Below, in pieces: positions 54,801-64,000 of a DNA stretch of 64,000 bases. This DNA comes from an uncultured Clostridia bacterium (GTDB lineage: Bacteria > Bacillota > Clostridia > Oscillospirales > Ruminococcaceae). The translations under genes were made by a program, and so were the position numbers. The notes under the pieces are model-generated. The model was not told where the DNA came from. It searched no databases and saw nothing but the letters and a program-made list of their open reading frames with translations. The stretch's first letter is position 1. Every line of letters starts with the position of its first letter. The DNA lies in NCBI GenBank assembly GCA_947627875.1, contig CANQXS010000004.1, positions 1 through 64,000 on the forward strand, written 5' to 3'.

Positions 54801-56816
54801 TTACTGCGGCATTCCCGGGTCGCCGCCCTGCGGGGGCATTCCGCCCTCCGGCGGCTCGGGCATATCGCCGGGCTGTTCGCCGCCCCTGCCGCCTCTGCCT
54901 CCGAACGGGTTCTTATGACCTTCGCCGCCCATTCCGCCGAACTGCCCGGGCTGACCGAATCCTCCGCCGCCCATAGTTCCGCCTATTCCGACTCTGCCGT
55001 AGGAATTGAGCCCCTCCGAGAGCGTTACCTTTGCGAGCTCGGTCCCGCCGGAGTATTTGCCGTCGGAGCAGATGCAATAATTTACGTCGCCGGAATACCT
55101 TCCGCCGTATGAAACGGTGTATTCCGTTCCCGTCTGAAGCTCGGGCGAGCTGAACACGACGTTGCCGGTGTCTTTTTCAACGCAGAAGACAAATTCTTTG
55201 TCTCCGCCCGAAATGCAGACATAGCTGCCCTCCTTGAGAACGCTGTCGAAGGTCACGCTGAGGGCGTTGACCGTAAGGTTGTCGGGAGCCTGAGCCATTC
55301 CCGCTGCGCCCGCGGCGAAGAGCGTTCCGCCGTCGATATAGAAGTCGCCGTTATAGTCTATAGCGCCGTCCGCCGAAGAAGTCGGACCCGCGACAACGAG
55401 CGTTCCGCCGGTCATATAGATGTCTCCGTTGGAATCTATGCCGTCGCCCTGGGAGTTTATATATACGAAGCCGCCGCTGATGCCGAGGTGCGAGCCGTCG
55501 GACATAAACATTCCGCGCATATCCTGAGATGAGGCGTCGTTGCCGCCCGCGGCGTTTATGCCGTCGTCGTCCGCGACGATATATATCTCGCCGCCCGATA
55601 TCTCAACGAGAACGCCCTCGAGCCCCTCGTGGCAGTCGGGAATTTCAAGCTTTCCGCCCGTAACATATATGTTCGAGTCGGAATGAAGGGCGTCGTCTCC
55701 GGTGGCTATCGAGAGGGTTCCGCCGTTTACCGAAATATCCCCCGCCGAATGGAGGGCGTCGTCGGTGGTGTTTATCAACAGGGTGCCGCTGTTCACGGTT
55801 ATGCCGCCCTGATTGCATTTAAGCCCCTTCTGGCTCGAATCCGAGGGAGTTCCCTGCGCGCCGTTCACGCCCGCGGTAACGCTCATCGAGCAGTTGTCTA
55901 CCGTTATGGCGGTTTCGACCTGCATTCCGTCTTCACCCGCAACGAGGTATACGTTGGAATCCCTGAAAGCTGCCCAGCCGAGAGAAGCGTATTTTTCCTG
56001 AGTGGAGCGAAGGGCGTCTCCGCCCGCGTTCACGCTGAGAGTGGAGTTCTGAACGGTGAGGCTGTCCTTGCCGTTTATTCCGTTATTCACGGCGGTCACG
56101 CTCACGGTGGTGTTGATGATCTGAAGCGTGTCCTTGCCGATGATGCCGCTGTTATAGTTGGCGTTCACGATGAGCGAGCCGGTGCCTCTGATTATAAGGT
56201 CCGCCTTCGAGAAAATGCAGGCGTTGGGCTCCTCCTCGACTGCGTCGCCGTATTCGAGGGAATAGTCGTAAGAGGTCCCGTCGGTAAAGACGTTTTCGGT
56301 CGTGCCGTTTAAGAGAAGAGTGACCGAAGAAGCCTTGTTCACATAGAGCGGCGCGGAGTTCGAGCAGGAGACGTTTACGCCGTTGAGAATAAGAACGACG
56401 TCTTCGCCCTGGGCTCTTACCGCGATTCTGCCATCAGAGAGAGTTCCCGAAATCGTATAAGTTCCGCCGCGGACTATCTTAAGATAGCTCCCCTCGGCTA
56501 CCGCGCCCTGACCGTCGACGGTTATGCCGGAATCGCTGAGGGTTATAACGGTCGAGCCGGTCTCGTCGGTCTCTCTTACGGGGGTAGTGGCGTCGGGCAG
56601 CGAGGAGGAATCTATAAGCCCTAACTGAGTGCCGTTATGCGCTCCGTCCGAACCGCCTACGATGTCGTCCTTTATCGCCCCGAGAGGTCCTTCGCCGCTT
56701 CCGCCGAAAACGACGATAAAAATCACCGCAAGAATTATAACAAGCAGCGCCGCGACCGCGATGACCGCCGCCTGCCTCTGATTTTTCCTTTTTCCGTGTG
56801 TATACTGCTGTGCCAT
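54801..56816 (-). CDS. Membrane-anchored Cthe_2159-like parallel beta-helix carbohydrate-binding protein
   Basis: N-terminal TM; DGTSYDYSLEYGDAVEEEPNACIFSKADLIIRGTGSLIVNANYNSGIIGKDTLQI, GGDALRSTQEKYASLGW, DDALHSAGDISVNGGTLSIATGDDALHSD; Gly/Pro-rich tail. Confidence 0.85.
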   Translation of the reverse strand: MAQQYTHGKRKNQRQAAVIAVAALLVIILAVIFIVVFGGSGEGPLGAIKDDIVGGSDGAHNGTQLGLIDSSSLPDATTPVRETDETGSTVITLSDSGITVDGQGAVAEGSYLKIVRGGTYTISGTLSDGRIAVRAQGEDVVLILNGVNVSCSNSAPLYVNKASSVTLLLNGTTENVFTDGTSYDYSLEYGDAVEEEPNACIFSKADLIIRGTGSLIVNANYNSGIIGKDTLQIINTTVSVTAVNNGINGKDSLTVQNSTLSVNAGGDALRSTQEKYASLGWAAFRDSNVYLVAGEDGMQVETAITVDNCSMSVTAGVNGAQGTPSDSSQKGLKCNQGGITVNSGTLLINTTDDALHSAGDISVNGGTLSIATGDDALHSDSNIYVTGGKLEIPDCHEGLEGVLVEISGGEIYIVADDDGINAAGGNDASSQDMRGMFMSDGSHLGISGGFVYINSQGDGIDSNGDIYMTGGTLVVAGPTSSADGAIDYNGDFYIDGGTLFAAGAAGMAQAPDNLTVNALSVTFDSVLKEGSYVCISGGDKEFVFCVEKDTGNVVFSSPELQTGTEYTVSYGGRYSGDVNYCICSDGKYSGGTELAKVTLSEGLNSYGRVGIGGTMGGGGFGQPGQFGGMGGEGHKNPFGGRGGRGGEQPGDMPEPPEGGMPPQGGDPGMPQ

Positions 56817-56929
56817 ACTCTGCTCCTTTGCGAAATTTTTGCCTTGAAATCACTTATTATTATAATCTCTTTTTGCGGGAAGTCAATCGGCGTCGGCAAA
56901 AATTCATAAATTATTCATCTGAGCATCAA

Positions 56930-57020
56930 AAAAGCCGGAACACGTCCGGCAAAAAAGTATTTCCCTGCTTGCCGCCCGACAAAGGGGACCCCTTATCAGG
57001 GTCCCCCGCTCTTTGTCAGA
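56930..57020. repeat. Intergenic stacked hairpins
   Basis: GCCGGA-acacg-TCCGGC; GACAAAG-GGGACCC ... GGGTCCC-CTTTGTC-like nested stem. Confidence 0.65.
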
Positions 57021-57040
57021 AAAACCTGACCGAATATACT

Positions 57041-58213
57041 TCACCCCAAAACGTCCCTGCGGACGGCGTTTACAAGCTTGCGCGAGAGCGCAGAAGTCCC
57101 GCAGTCGGTGCGCTGGGTGCCGATGAGTATAGTCACTCTGCTCTGCGGATAGTTCGCGAAGAAGCAGCCGAGCCAGCCGTCCCAGCCGTATTCGCCCTTT
57201 TCGCCGAACATTACCGACTGCCCCGGGTCGACGAGGTTTCTCATAAGATTTCCGTAGCTGTAGCCGCCGAGCCCCTGCCAATCGAGCCCCCTGCGCTGAC
57301 GCTCCGAAAGGCTCGGAGAGGTCATATACTTTACCGCAGTCTCTGAGAGGATACGTACTCCGTTCAGCTCGCCGCCGTTTTGAAGCATCATCGCGAATTT
57401 GGCGTAGTCGTCGAGCGTTGAGACGAGCCCCGCGCCGCCCGATTCAAACGCCGGCTCTTTATCGAGCCTGTAGTCGATACCGAGGTGATTCGTCGGGCAG
57501 TGCTCGACCTTCCATTCGGCGTAGTTGGTCCGATATACCTTCGCGAGGCGCCCGCGCTTCTCCTCGGGGACCCAGAAGCCTGTGTCGCTCATACCGAGGG
57601 GGTCGAAGATGTTTTCCTTCAAAAACCGACCGAAGCGCATTCCCGTGACGTTTTCTATTACCCCGCCGAGGACGTCGGCAGAGGTGCCGTACATAAACCT
57701 GTCGCCCGGGTTGAAGCAGAGGTCGACCTTTCCGAGGCGCTCGCAGAGCTCCTTGGTCGTCATCGGGTCGTCGGTGCGGAGCCGGTCGTCTAACTCGGCG
57801 AAAATATCCGCGACCTGAGCCGAAGAGCCCTCGCCCCCGGGATAGGGCAGCCCCGAGGTCATATTCATAAGGTCTTTTATCATTATTTCGTTCTGCGACT
57901 TTACCCGCTCGCCCCGCTCGTTGATGTAATGGGCGGGCTTCCAGCCGGGCATAGTCCAGCAGAGGCAGTCGGCGAGGTCCAAAAGCCCCCTGTCGACGAG
58001 TATCATAACCGCGGCGGAGGTTATCGGCTTCGACATCGAATAGAGCCGCATTATAGTATCGCGGGAAAACGGGATTTTGTTTTCGAGGTCGCGATAGCCG
58101 TATTCCTCGCAGATTATTTCCTTGCCGTCCTTTAAAACGAGCATATTCGCGCCCGCGGCAAACTTTCGGTCGTCAATTTCGTGCTTGATTATATCTCTGT
58201 AATTCAGCGGCAT
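57041..58213 (-). CDS. Serine hydrolase (class C beta-lactamase-like)
   Basis: TIMRLYSMSKPITSAAVMILVDRG (SxxK), FMYGTSADVLGGVIENVTG. Confidence 0.9.
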   Translation of the reverse strand: MPLNYRDIIKHEIDDRKFAAGANMLVLKDGKEIICEEYGYRDLENKIPFSRDTIMRLYSMSKPITSAAVMILVDRGLLDLADCLCWTMPGWKPAHYINERGERVKSQNEIMIKDLMNMTSGLPYPGGEGSSAQVADIFAELDDRLRTDDPMTTKELCERLGKVDLCFNPGDRFMYGTSADVLGGVIENVTGMRFGRFLKENIFDPLGMSDTGFWVPEEKRGRLAKVYRTNYAEWKVEHCPTNHLGIDYRLDKEPAFESGGAGLVSTLDDYAKFAMMLQNGGELNGVRILSETAVKYMTSPSLSERQRRGLDWQGLGGYSYGNLMRNLVDPGQSVMFGEKGEYGWDGWLGCFFANYPQSRVTILIGTQRTDCGTSALSRKLVNAVRRDVLG

Positions 58214-58285
58214 AGCGGGTCCTCCTTTAAACGTAGCAAAAAAGCCCCGCGAGGGGGCTTTTTTGCGGAAATGGGAAAGAGTGTA

Positions 58286-58924
58286 TTACCTTCTCTTGGA
58301 GATTACGGCAGCAGCAAGCGCTACAACAGCGGGAACGACCGCTAAAGCGATACCGGTCTCGGGAGCAGCGGCAGTATCGGCGGGAGCGGCATCGGCGGCA
58401 GGAGCCTCTTCGGCAGCGGGAGCCTCGGCGGCTTCGGCGGCGTCAACGACTTCGACAACTACCTCGATGTCGGTAACGGTGCCGGAAGGAGCATCCATAA
58501 AGCTCGAAGCCCAGATGTTATACCAGCAAATATCGATAAGCCCGGAGGACTCATTGACGCCGGTAACATAGCCGTCGGTAAGGGCAACTTCTTCGCCGTT
58601 GATCTTGAGGGACTTGGTGAGAATGGTGGCACCGGTGAGACCGTTGGTTCCGTCATAAGTACCGCCTGCAGATTCTACCTCGACAGCGTTGGCGTCCTTG
58701 ATGTAGAGAACGGTCATAGCAGCGCCGTCAAAGCTGAGTCCGGAAAGAGTGAAGGTATACTCACCTGCGCCGTTTACGGTTACTTTGTCGCTGACGTGAG
58801 TCTGCCAGGAAACGTTGTCCTGAGTTACGAGAACAAGGTCCTGAGAACCTTCAATAGCAAAAGCAGGTACGGAAAGAGCCATTACCATAGCTATGGCAAC
58901 AACGACCGCAAAGATTTTTTTCAT
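58286..58924 (-). CDS. Small secreted protein with PETG-type C-terminal anchor
   Basis: Signal peptide MKKIFAVVVAIAMVMALSVPAFA; Ala/Glu-rich linker; C-terminus APETGIALAVVPAVVALAAAVISKRR; ORF track start 58999. Confidence 0.75.
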   Translation of the reverse strand: MKKIFAVVVAIAMVMALSVPAFAIEGSQDLVLVTQDNVSWQTHVSDKVTVNGAGEYTFTLSGLSFDGAAMTVLYIKDANAVEVESAGGTYDGTNGLTGATILTKSLKINGEEVALTDGYVTGVNESSGLIDICWYNIWASSFMDAPSGTVTDIEVVVEVVDAAEAAEAPAAEEAPAADAAPADTAAAPETGIALAVVPAVVALAAAVISKRR

Positions 58925-59039
58925 AAAATAATTCCTCCTTAACATATTCGGATATTTTATATCCACCATTAGTTTAATGCAAGCCGCAGTTTTTGTCAAT
59001 ATACTTTTTCAACATTATAGGCAACATTTTTTGCACATT

Positions 59040-60179
59040 TTATATAAATCCGCCGTTTCCGTAGTAGTCCATCAGAAGCTCTACAACGCGGTTATAGGCG
59101 TTTATGCCGTCGCTCACGCCGTTGAGCGTAAGATTCGCGTCGGTGAGCTTTTCCGAAATAGCGGCGACGGTCTCGGTCGGGATTATCTCCTTTTCGCTGT
59201 TCTTCTCCCAGTAATCGGCGGTATACGAGCCGAAATCGTTGTCCCAAGCCTGAGCGGGGACCGCCGCGACCGACTGCCAGAGCCTGTCCTCGTAATCGGT
59301 GCCTCTGAGCTCGAGCGCGTTGCGGTAGAGATAGTAAAAAGCGTCGAGGCAGGCGGAATATTTGAGCTCGTCGGTGCCGTAATTAAGGCAGGCGACTACC
59401 GCCACAAAGCTCGCCTCGTCCTCCCGGATTATCCCCTTTAAATGCGCGAGCTCGTGGCATACCGTCGCGGGGACGGCTATGGGCTGAATGTCGCGGTTGT
59501 AGGTCGCTTCAAATGCGAACGGCATATAAAGCCCGATTATCCCCTCCTGCGACATAAAGAAGGAGTTGATTATCTTCTTCGGCTTCGGGTAATAGCCCTT
59601 TAACTGCGAATATTCCCCTCCGAGCTTCTTCATAGCCTCGCGGCAAGCGTCGGCGGGGTCTTCCTTAAGGATTATGTAGCCGTCTGCGTCGCGCTCAAAG
59701 CTTCCGGCGAGCTCGCCTATCCGGCTGCTTACCGCCGAAAGCGTGTCGAGTAGAAGCTCCTCGTTATGCTCGACGGGCTCAAAATAGCGGTCCGAAAATT
59801 CGGTGCAGTGATACATAACGAAGCAGCCGAGGGTCTCGGTCGCAAAGACGTAAACGAGTATCAGGCAGCAGAGCCCGACGACAGCCTTGAACACCTTTTT
59901 CGTAAGCTCCGGCTTTTTGCGCTTTATTATCGCGCATGCGATTATCGCGGGTATCCCGATTATCGCCGAGGCTACGAGCAGGATTATCATTATCTCGCCG
60001 AGCGAAAACGGCAGCAGCCCCGACAGAAACACCGGAACGGCGCTGTATATCGGGTAGATATGCCTGACGTAGAAGTCGGAAAAAGGGGTGGATATCCAGG
60101 AGAGAGCGTAAATTGCCGCTATTACGGCGAACACCGCCGAAAGGATAATATAAAACTTTTTAGTCGCCGATTTTTTCAT
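59040..60179 (-). CDS. DUF3810 domain-containing membrane protein
   Basis: N-terminal TMs; VPATVCHELAHLKGIIREDEASFVAVVACLNYGTDELKYSACLDAFYYLY. Confidence 0.85.
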   Translation of the reverse strand: MKKSATKKFYIILSAVFAVIAAIYALSWISTPFSDFYVRHIYPIYSAVPVFLSGLLPFSLGEIMIILLVASAIIGIPAIIACAIIKRKKPELTKKVFKAVVGLCCLILVYVFATETLGCFVMYHCTEFSDRYFEPVEHNEELLLDTLSAVSSRIGELAGSFERDADGYIILKEDPADACREAMKKLGGEYSQLKGYYPKPKKIINSFFMSQEGIIGLYMPFAFEATYNRDIQPIAVPATVCHELAHLKGIIREDEASFVAVVACLNYGTDELKYSACLDAFYYLYRNALELRGTDYEDRLWQSVAAVPAQAWDNDFGSYTADYWEKNSEKEIIPTETVAAISEKLTDANLTLNGVSDGINAYNRVVELLMDYYGNGGFI

Positions 60180-61071
60180 CTTCGTCCTCCCCGACGGGGT
60201 CCATATGTATCGTCAGCTCAACTCCGAGCCGCGTTTTTACCTCGTGCTCTATGCCGTCTATGACCCTGTGTATGGTAACGATGTCGCTTTTGGGGTCTAC
60301 CTCGGCGTGAAGCGAGGCGAAGTTTGCGCCGAAGCCGTAGTTATGTATCTTAAGGTCATGAAAGCCCTTTACCTCGGGGCGGCTGCCAACTATCTCGGCT
60401 ATCGAATTTACAAGGCTTTCGGGCGGCTTTAAGCCGAGCATCGGGCTTACCGCCTTTTTTATCATCACAGCCGACGACCAGATTATAAACATGGATACCG
60501 CGAGCCCAGCCCAGCCGTCGATGTTTATTCCGCTAACGCCCATAACTATCACGCTTATAAGTACGGAGGAGGTTATTAAAGCGTCGTTCCGGGAATCGAG
60601 AGCCGCCGCGGCGAGGGTCTGGGAATCGATTTTCTTCGAGAAGTAAAGGTTTACGGCAGCCTGTGCCGCTTTTAAAGCGATAGCCGACGCAAGCGCAATA
60701 TATGTGAGCGCGTTTAACGACAGCTCAACTGGGACGAATATCTTTTCGACCGAGCTCTTCGCAAAGAGCACTCCTACCGCGAACATCACGAGCGAGATTA
60801 TAAGAGCGGTTATCTGCTCGTAGCGCGCATGACCGAAGGGGTGGTCGCTGTCGGCGGGCTTGGCGGCGAGGCGGAAGCCTATCATCGTGAGAATGGAGGA
60901 GCCCGCGTCGGTGAGGCTGTTTACTGCGTCGGCGGCGACGGTAACGCTCCCCGAGAGCAGACCTACGGTGATTTTTATCAGAAAAGCGGCGATATTCGTT
61001 AAAATCCCGAACATACCCGCAATAAAGCCCAGGCGGGTGCGGTCAGAGCCGTTTTCGGCGTTGTTTGGCAA
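60160..61071 (-). CDS. Cation diffusion facilitator family transporter
   Basis: SVTVAADAVNSLTDAGSSILTMIGFRLAAKPADSDHPFGHARYEQITALIIS. Confidence 0.94.
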   Translation of the reverse strand: MPNNAENGSDRTRLGFIAGMFGILTNIAAFLIKITVGLLSGSVTVAADAVNSLTDAGSSILTMIGFRLAAKPADSDHPFGHARYEQITALIISLVMFAVGVLFAKSSVEKIFVPVELSLNALTYIALASAIALKAAQAAVNLYFSKKIDSQTLAAAALDSRNDALITSSVLISVIVMGVSGINIDGWAGLAVSMFIIWSSAVMIKKAVSPMLGLKPPESLVNSIAEIVGSRPEVKGFHDLKIHNYGFGANFASLHAEVDPKSDIVTIHRVIDGIEHEVKTRLGVELTIHMDPVGEDEDEKIGD

Positions 61072-61405
61072 GGCTATCCCCCATTTCGCGGCGGCGCCGC
61101 AAGATTTTTATACTCTATTATATTAAGAAGCCGAATGATTTGTGTATGAACGGCGGTCTTTTTGAGATTATTATCATTATATCAGCATTTTTACGATAAT
61201 GCAATAGCGCGGGCGGCTGTAAATTTGAGGCAATTCGTTTCGCCCGACGGAGTGGAATTCGGTGCGGTACTTTTCGCGCCTGTTTAACGTCATAAACTCT
61301 GCCTCAGCAAATGCAGAAGTAAATGATCGGTCTAAAATTATTTATATCCGGCAGCAAAATCCCCGCCCGAAGCTTCCTTCGGGCGGGGCAGAATTATATG
61401 CGCTG

Positions 61406-62830
61406 TCAGAGTATCTCTACTTCTTCGGTCTTGAGGACTTCTATCTTTGCAACTGCGGCTCTTATCTCCCCGACGAGCTTTTCGACCTGTTCGGGGCATC
61501 TGCCGATATACTTCGACGGCTCGAGAACGGCGGTCATCTCCGCCTCGGTCATAGAGAACTCGGGGTGGGCGGCGAGTCTTGAAAGAAGGTCGCAGCCTTC
61601 GCCCTGCTTCATTCTTGCGGTCGCCTCCATCGAGCACACGCGGATTATTTCGTGGAGCTTCTGGCGGTCTCCGCCGCGTTTCACGCCCTCCATCATCAGG
61701 TTTTCTGTCGCGATGAACGGCAGATATTCCCAGACCGCGCGCTCTACCATCTTTTCGTTCACCCTGAGCCCGTTGGTCACGTTCTGGGCGAGCCTGAGTA
61801 TCGCGTCGGCGCAGAGATACCCCTCGGGGAGCGATATCCTGCGGTTGGCGGAGTCGTCAAGAGTGCGCTCTAGCCATTGGGTCGAGGCGGTCATCGGGGC
61901 GTTGAGAGCATCTGCCATAAGATATCTCGAAAGCGAGCAGATGCGTTCGCATCTCATCGGGTTGCGCTTATATGCCATAGCCGACGAGCCTATCTGGTGC
62001 TCCTCGAAGGGCTCCTCGAGCTGCCTGTCGTGCTGCAAAAGCCTGAGGTCGTTAGCCATTCTGCAGCAGCTCTGCGCTACCGACGACAAAACGTTGAGTA
62101 TTCTCGAATCGAACTTGCGGGGGTAGGTCTGCCCCGAAACCGTGAAGCACTTCTTAAAGCCGAATTCGCCGGCAATCATTCTGTTCATCTCGTCGATCTT
62201 TTCGCCGTCGCCCTCGAAGAGGTCCATAAAGCTCGCTTCGGTGCCTGTCGTGCCGCGGCAGCCGAGGAACTTGAAGCTGTCGATGACGAAGTCGAGCTCC
62301 TCTAAGTCGGCGAGAAAATCCTGAGCCCAGAGCGAAGCGCGCTTTCCGACGGTAACGAGCTGGGCGGGCTGATAGTGGGTGTAGCCGAGGGTCGGGAGGC
62401 TCTTGTATTTTTCGGCGAAGTCGGCGAGATTGTTGAGAACCTTCGCTATCTCTCCGCGAAGATATTTCAGACCGTCGCGGTAGATGATGAGGTCGGCGTT
62501 GTCGGTGACGTAGCAGCTCGTCGCGCCGAGGTGGATTATCCCCGCGGCAGAGGGCGCAGCCTTGCCGTAGGTGTAGATATGAGCCATAACGTCGTGGCGG
62601 ACTTCCTTCTCGCGCTGATGCTCGAGCTCGTAGTCGATGTCGGTTATATGCTCCTCGAGCTCCTTTACCTGCTCCTCGGTTATCGGAAGACCGAGCTTAT
62701 GCTCCGCTCTTGCAAGTGCTACCCAAAGGCGGCGCCAGGTCTGAATGCGCTTATCCATCGAAAACAGGTTGAGCATATAGGGGGAGGCGTAGCGCGAGGA
62801 AAGAGGGGATTCGTAGATATTTGTAGGCAT
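61406..62830 (-). CDS. purB: Adenylosuccinate lyase
   Basis: YESPLSSRYASPYMLNLFSMDKRIQTWRRLWVALARAE; GSSAMAYKRNPMRCERICSLSRYL; ORF track extends 5' to 63274 without coding homology. Confidence 0.95.
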   Translation of the reverse strand: MPTNIYESPLSSRYASPYMLNLFSMDKRIQTWRRLWVALARAEHKLGLPITEEQVKELEEHITDIDYELEHQREKEVRHDVMAHIYTYGKAAPSAAGIIHLGATSCYVTDNADLIIYRDGLKYLRGEIAKVLNNLADFAEKYKSLPTLGYTHYQPAQLVTVGKRASLWAQDFLADLEELDFVIDSFKFLGCRGTTGTEASFMDLFEGDGEKIDEMNRMIAGEFGFKKCFTVSGQTYPRKFDSRILNVLSSVAQSCCRMANDLRLLQHDRQLEEPFEEHQIGSSAMAYKRNPMRCERICSLSRYLMADALNAPMTASTQWLERTLDDSANRRISLPEGYLCADAILRLAQNVTNGLRVNEKMVERAVWEYLPFIATENLMMEGVKRGGDRQKLHEIIRVCSMEATARMKQGEGCDLLSRLAAHPEFSMTEAEMTAVLEPSKYIGRCPEQVEKLVGEIRAAVAKIEVLKTEEVEIL

Positions 62831-62844
62831 ATACAGCTTCCTTT

Positions 62845-64000
62845 CTATCTGATTATAATGCTTTCGCGCTCGGGTCCGACCGAAACATAGCCGATGCGGC
62901 AGCCTATTTCGCGCTCGATATATTCGACGTAGTCTCTGGCCTCCTTGGGGAGGTCCTCCCATCTGCGGCAGCCGCTTATATCGCACTTCCAGCCGGGCAT
63001 ATATTCGGTGACCGGCTCGGCTTCGGGCAGAACAGCCGGGAAGGGAAATTCGTCGGTCTGTTTGCCGAAGAGCTCGTAGCGCGAACAGATCGGTATTTTG
63101 TCCATATAGCTCAGAACGTCTAACTTCGTGAGGGCAATGCAGGTCGCGCCCTGAGTTTCGACGCCGTATCTCGTTGCGACTATGTCGATAGGTCCTACGC
63201 GGCGGGGTCTGCCGGTCTTTGCGCCGTATTCCGCGCCCGCCTCGCGGAGTTTCTCGGCCTCCTCGCCGAACCATTCGCAGGTGAACGGTCCTTCGCCGAC
63301 GCAGGAGGAATACGCCTTAACGACGCCGATTATTTTATCTATCTTCACTCCCGGGAAGCCGGAGCCGACGGGCGCGAACGCCGCTATCGTGTTTGACGAA
63401 GTGGTGTAGGGGACTATGCCGTAGTCGAGGTCTCTCAGAGCGCCGAGCTGGGCTTCAAAGAGGATCTTCTTGCCCTCTGCCGACGACTTTTTGAGGAAAG
63501 CGCCGGTATCCCTTACGAACGGGCGGATCTTTTCGCAGTAGCCGCCGAGCCATTCTTCGAGGTCGTCCATAGTATACCCCTTCGCGCCGTAGACGTTTTT
63601 AAGGGTGAGGTTTTTCCACTCCAAGAGGTCTGCAAGGTGGGCTTTTAAGTGCTCGGGGTAGTTGAGCTCGCCCGCGAGGACGGTCTTTTTAGAGTATTTG
63701 TCGGAATAAAACGGGGCTATGCCCTGCCTTGTCGAGCCGAATTTTTTATCGGCAAGGCGCGCTTCCTCGAGCCCGTCGAGCTCGCGGTGCCAAGGCATAA
63801 GGAGCGAAGCGCGGTCGCTTATCATAAGGTTGTCCGGAGTGATGCCGACCCCGCGGGAGCGCACCTCTTCTATTTCCTTCCAGAGGTTTTCGGGGTCAAG
63901 GGCAACGCCGTTTCCGAGGACGTTCACGACTCCGTCGGTAAAAATTCCGGAGGGGAGAAGGTGGAGGGCAAACTTGCCGTATTCGTTGATGATGGTATGA
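62845..64000 (-). CDS. purA: Adenylosuccinate synthetase, 5' end beyond window
   Basis: Frame open to the window end (IINEYGKFALHLLPSGIFTDGVVNVLGNGVALDP); TGRPRRVGPIDIVATRYGVETQG. Confidence 0.96.
   Translation of the reverse strand, partial: HTIINEYGKFALHLLPSGIFTDGVVNVLGNGVALDPENLWKEIEEVRSRGVGITPDNLMISDRASLLMPWHRELDGLEEARLADKKFGSTRQGIAPFYSDKYSKKTVLAGELNYPEHLKAHLADLLEWKNLTLKNVYGAKGYTMDDLEEWLGGYCEKIRPFVRDTGAFLKKSSAEGKKILFEAQLGALRDLDYGIVPYTTSSNTIAAFAPVGSGFPGVKIDKIIGVVKAYSSCVGEGPFTCEWFGEEAEKLREAGAEYGAKTGRPRRVGPIDIVATRYGVETQGATCIALTKLDVLSYMDKIPICSRYELFGKQTDEFPFPAVLPEAEPVTEYMPGWKCDISGCRRWEDLPKEARDYVEYIEREIGCRIGYVSVGPERESIIIR

Noticed and set aside
62831-63274. N-terminal extension of the 622-aa purB ORF
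   Set aside because: Arg-rich translation in an alternate frame over the purA coding region; real purB starts MPTNIYESPLSSRY at 62830
1-64000. tRNA or rRNA genes
   Set aside because: No tRNA or rRNA sequence recognised by eye; a tRNAscan/Infernal run would be needed to exclude them

Overview
Firmicutes/Clostridia-type chromosomal window (Oscillospiraceae-like by gene content; taxonomy is inference) with two integrated mobile elements, degraded accessory DNA and ordinary chromosome. (1) ~1-4.9 kb: right part of an integrative mobilizable element carrying an amidoligase + class II glutamine amidotransferase pair, a serine recombinase, a minimal relaxase and MobC-like protein, a candidate oriT, xis and a tyrosine integrase. 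(2) ~5.2-11.6 kb: accessory DNA with an unusual density of frameshifted genes (FMN reductase, TetR, RHH, zinc-ribbon protein), followed by an intact MORN-repeat membrane protein. (3) 11.6-17.0 kb: restriction-modification operon with GIY-YIG-like + DEAH helicase + methylase modules. (4) 17.2-21.4 kb: cohesin-like, CxxC-repeat surface protein next to a dockerin-bearing transglutaminase-like protein; a second dockerin protein (esterase) lies at 37-38 kb. (5) 21.5-27.6 kb: DUF362, acetyltransferase, AlkZ-related, argS, GH13. (6) 27.9-36.8 kb: phosphorelay/c-di-GMP cluster. (7) ~38.27-49.73 kb: mobilizable island inserted directly downstream of rplM-rpsI. It carries a RloC/PrrC-like ATPase, a scarred FokI-type R-M locus (5' part of the methylase gene - HNH nuclease - N-terminally truncated FokI), a DUF3987/CHC2 replication module flanked by a 23-nt exact repeat, a MobV relaxase and an integrase. 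(8) 50.8-64 kb: GH43/GH8 xylan genes, Cthe_2159-like beta-helix protein, serine hydrolase, PETG-tailed secreted protein, DUF3810, CDF transporter, purB and partial purA. The strongest unusual signal is the chimeric FokI/HNH locus. All assignments come from reading the sequence and remembered family motifs; no database search was run.
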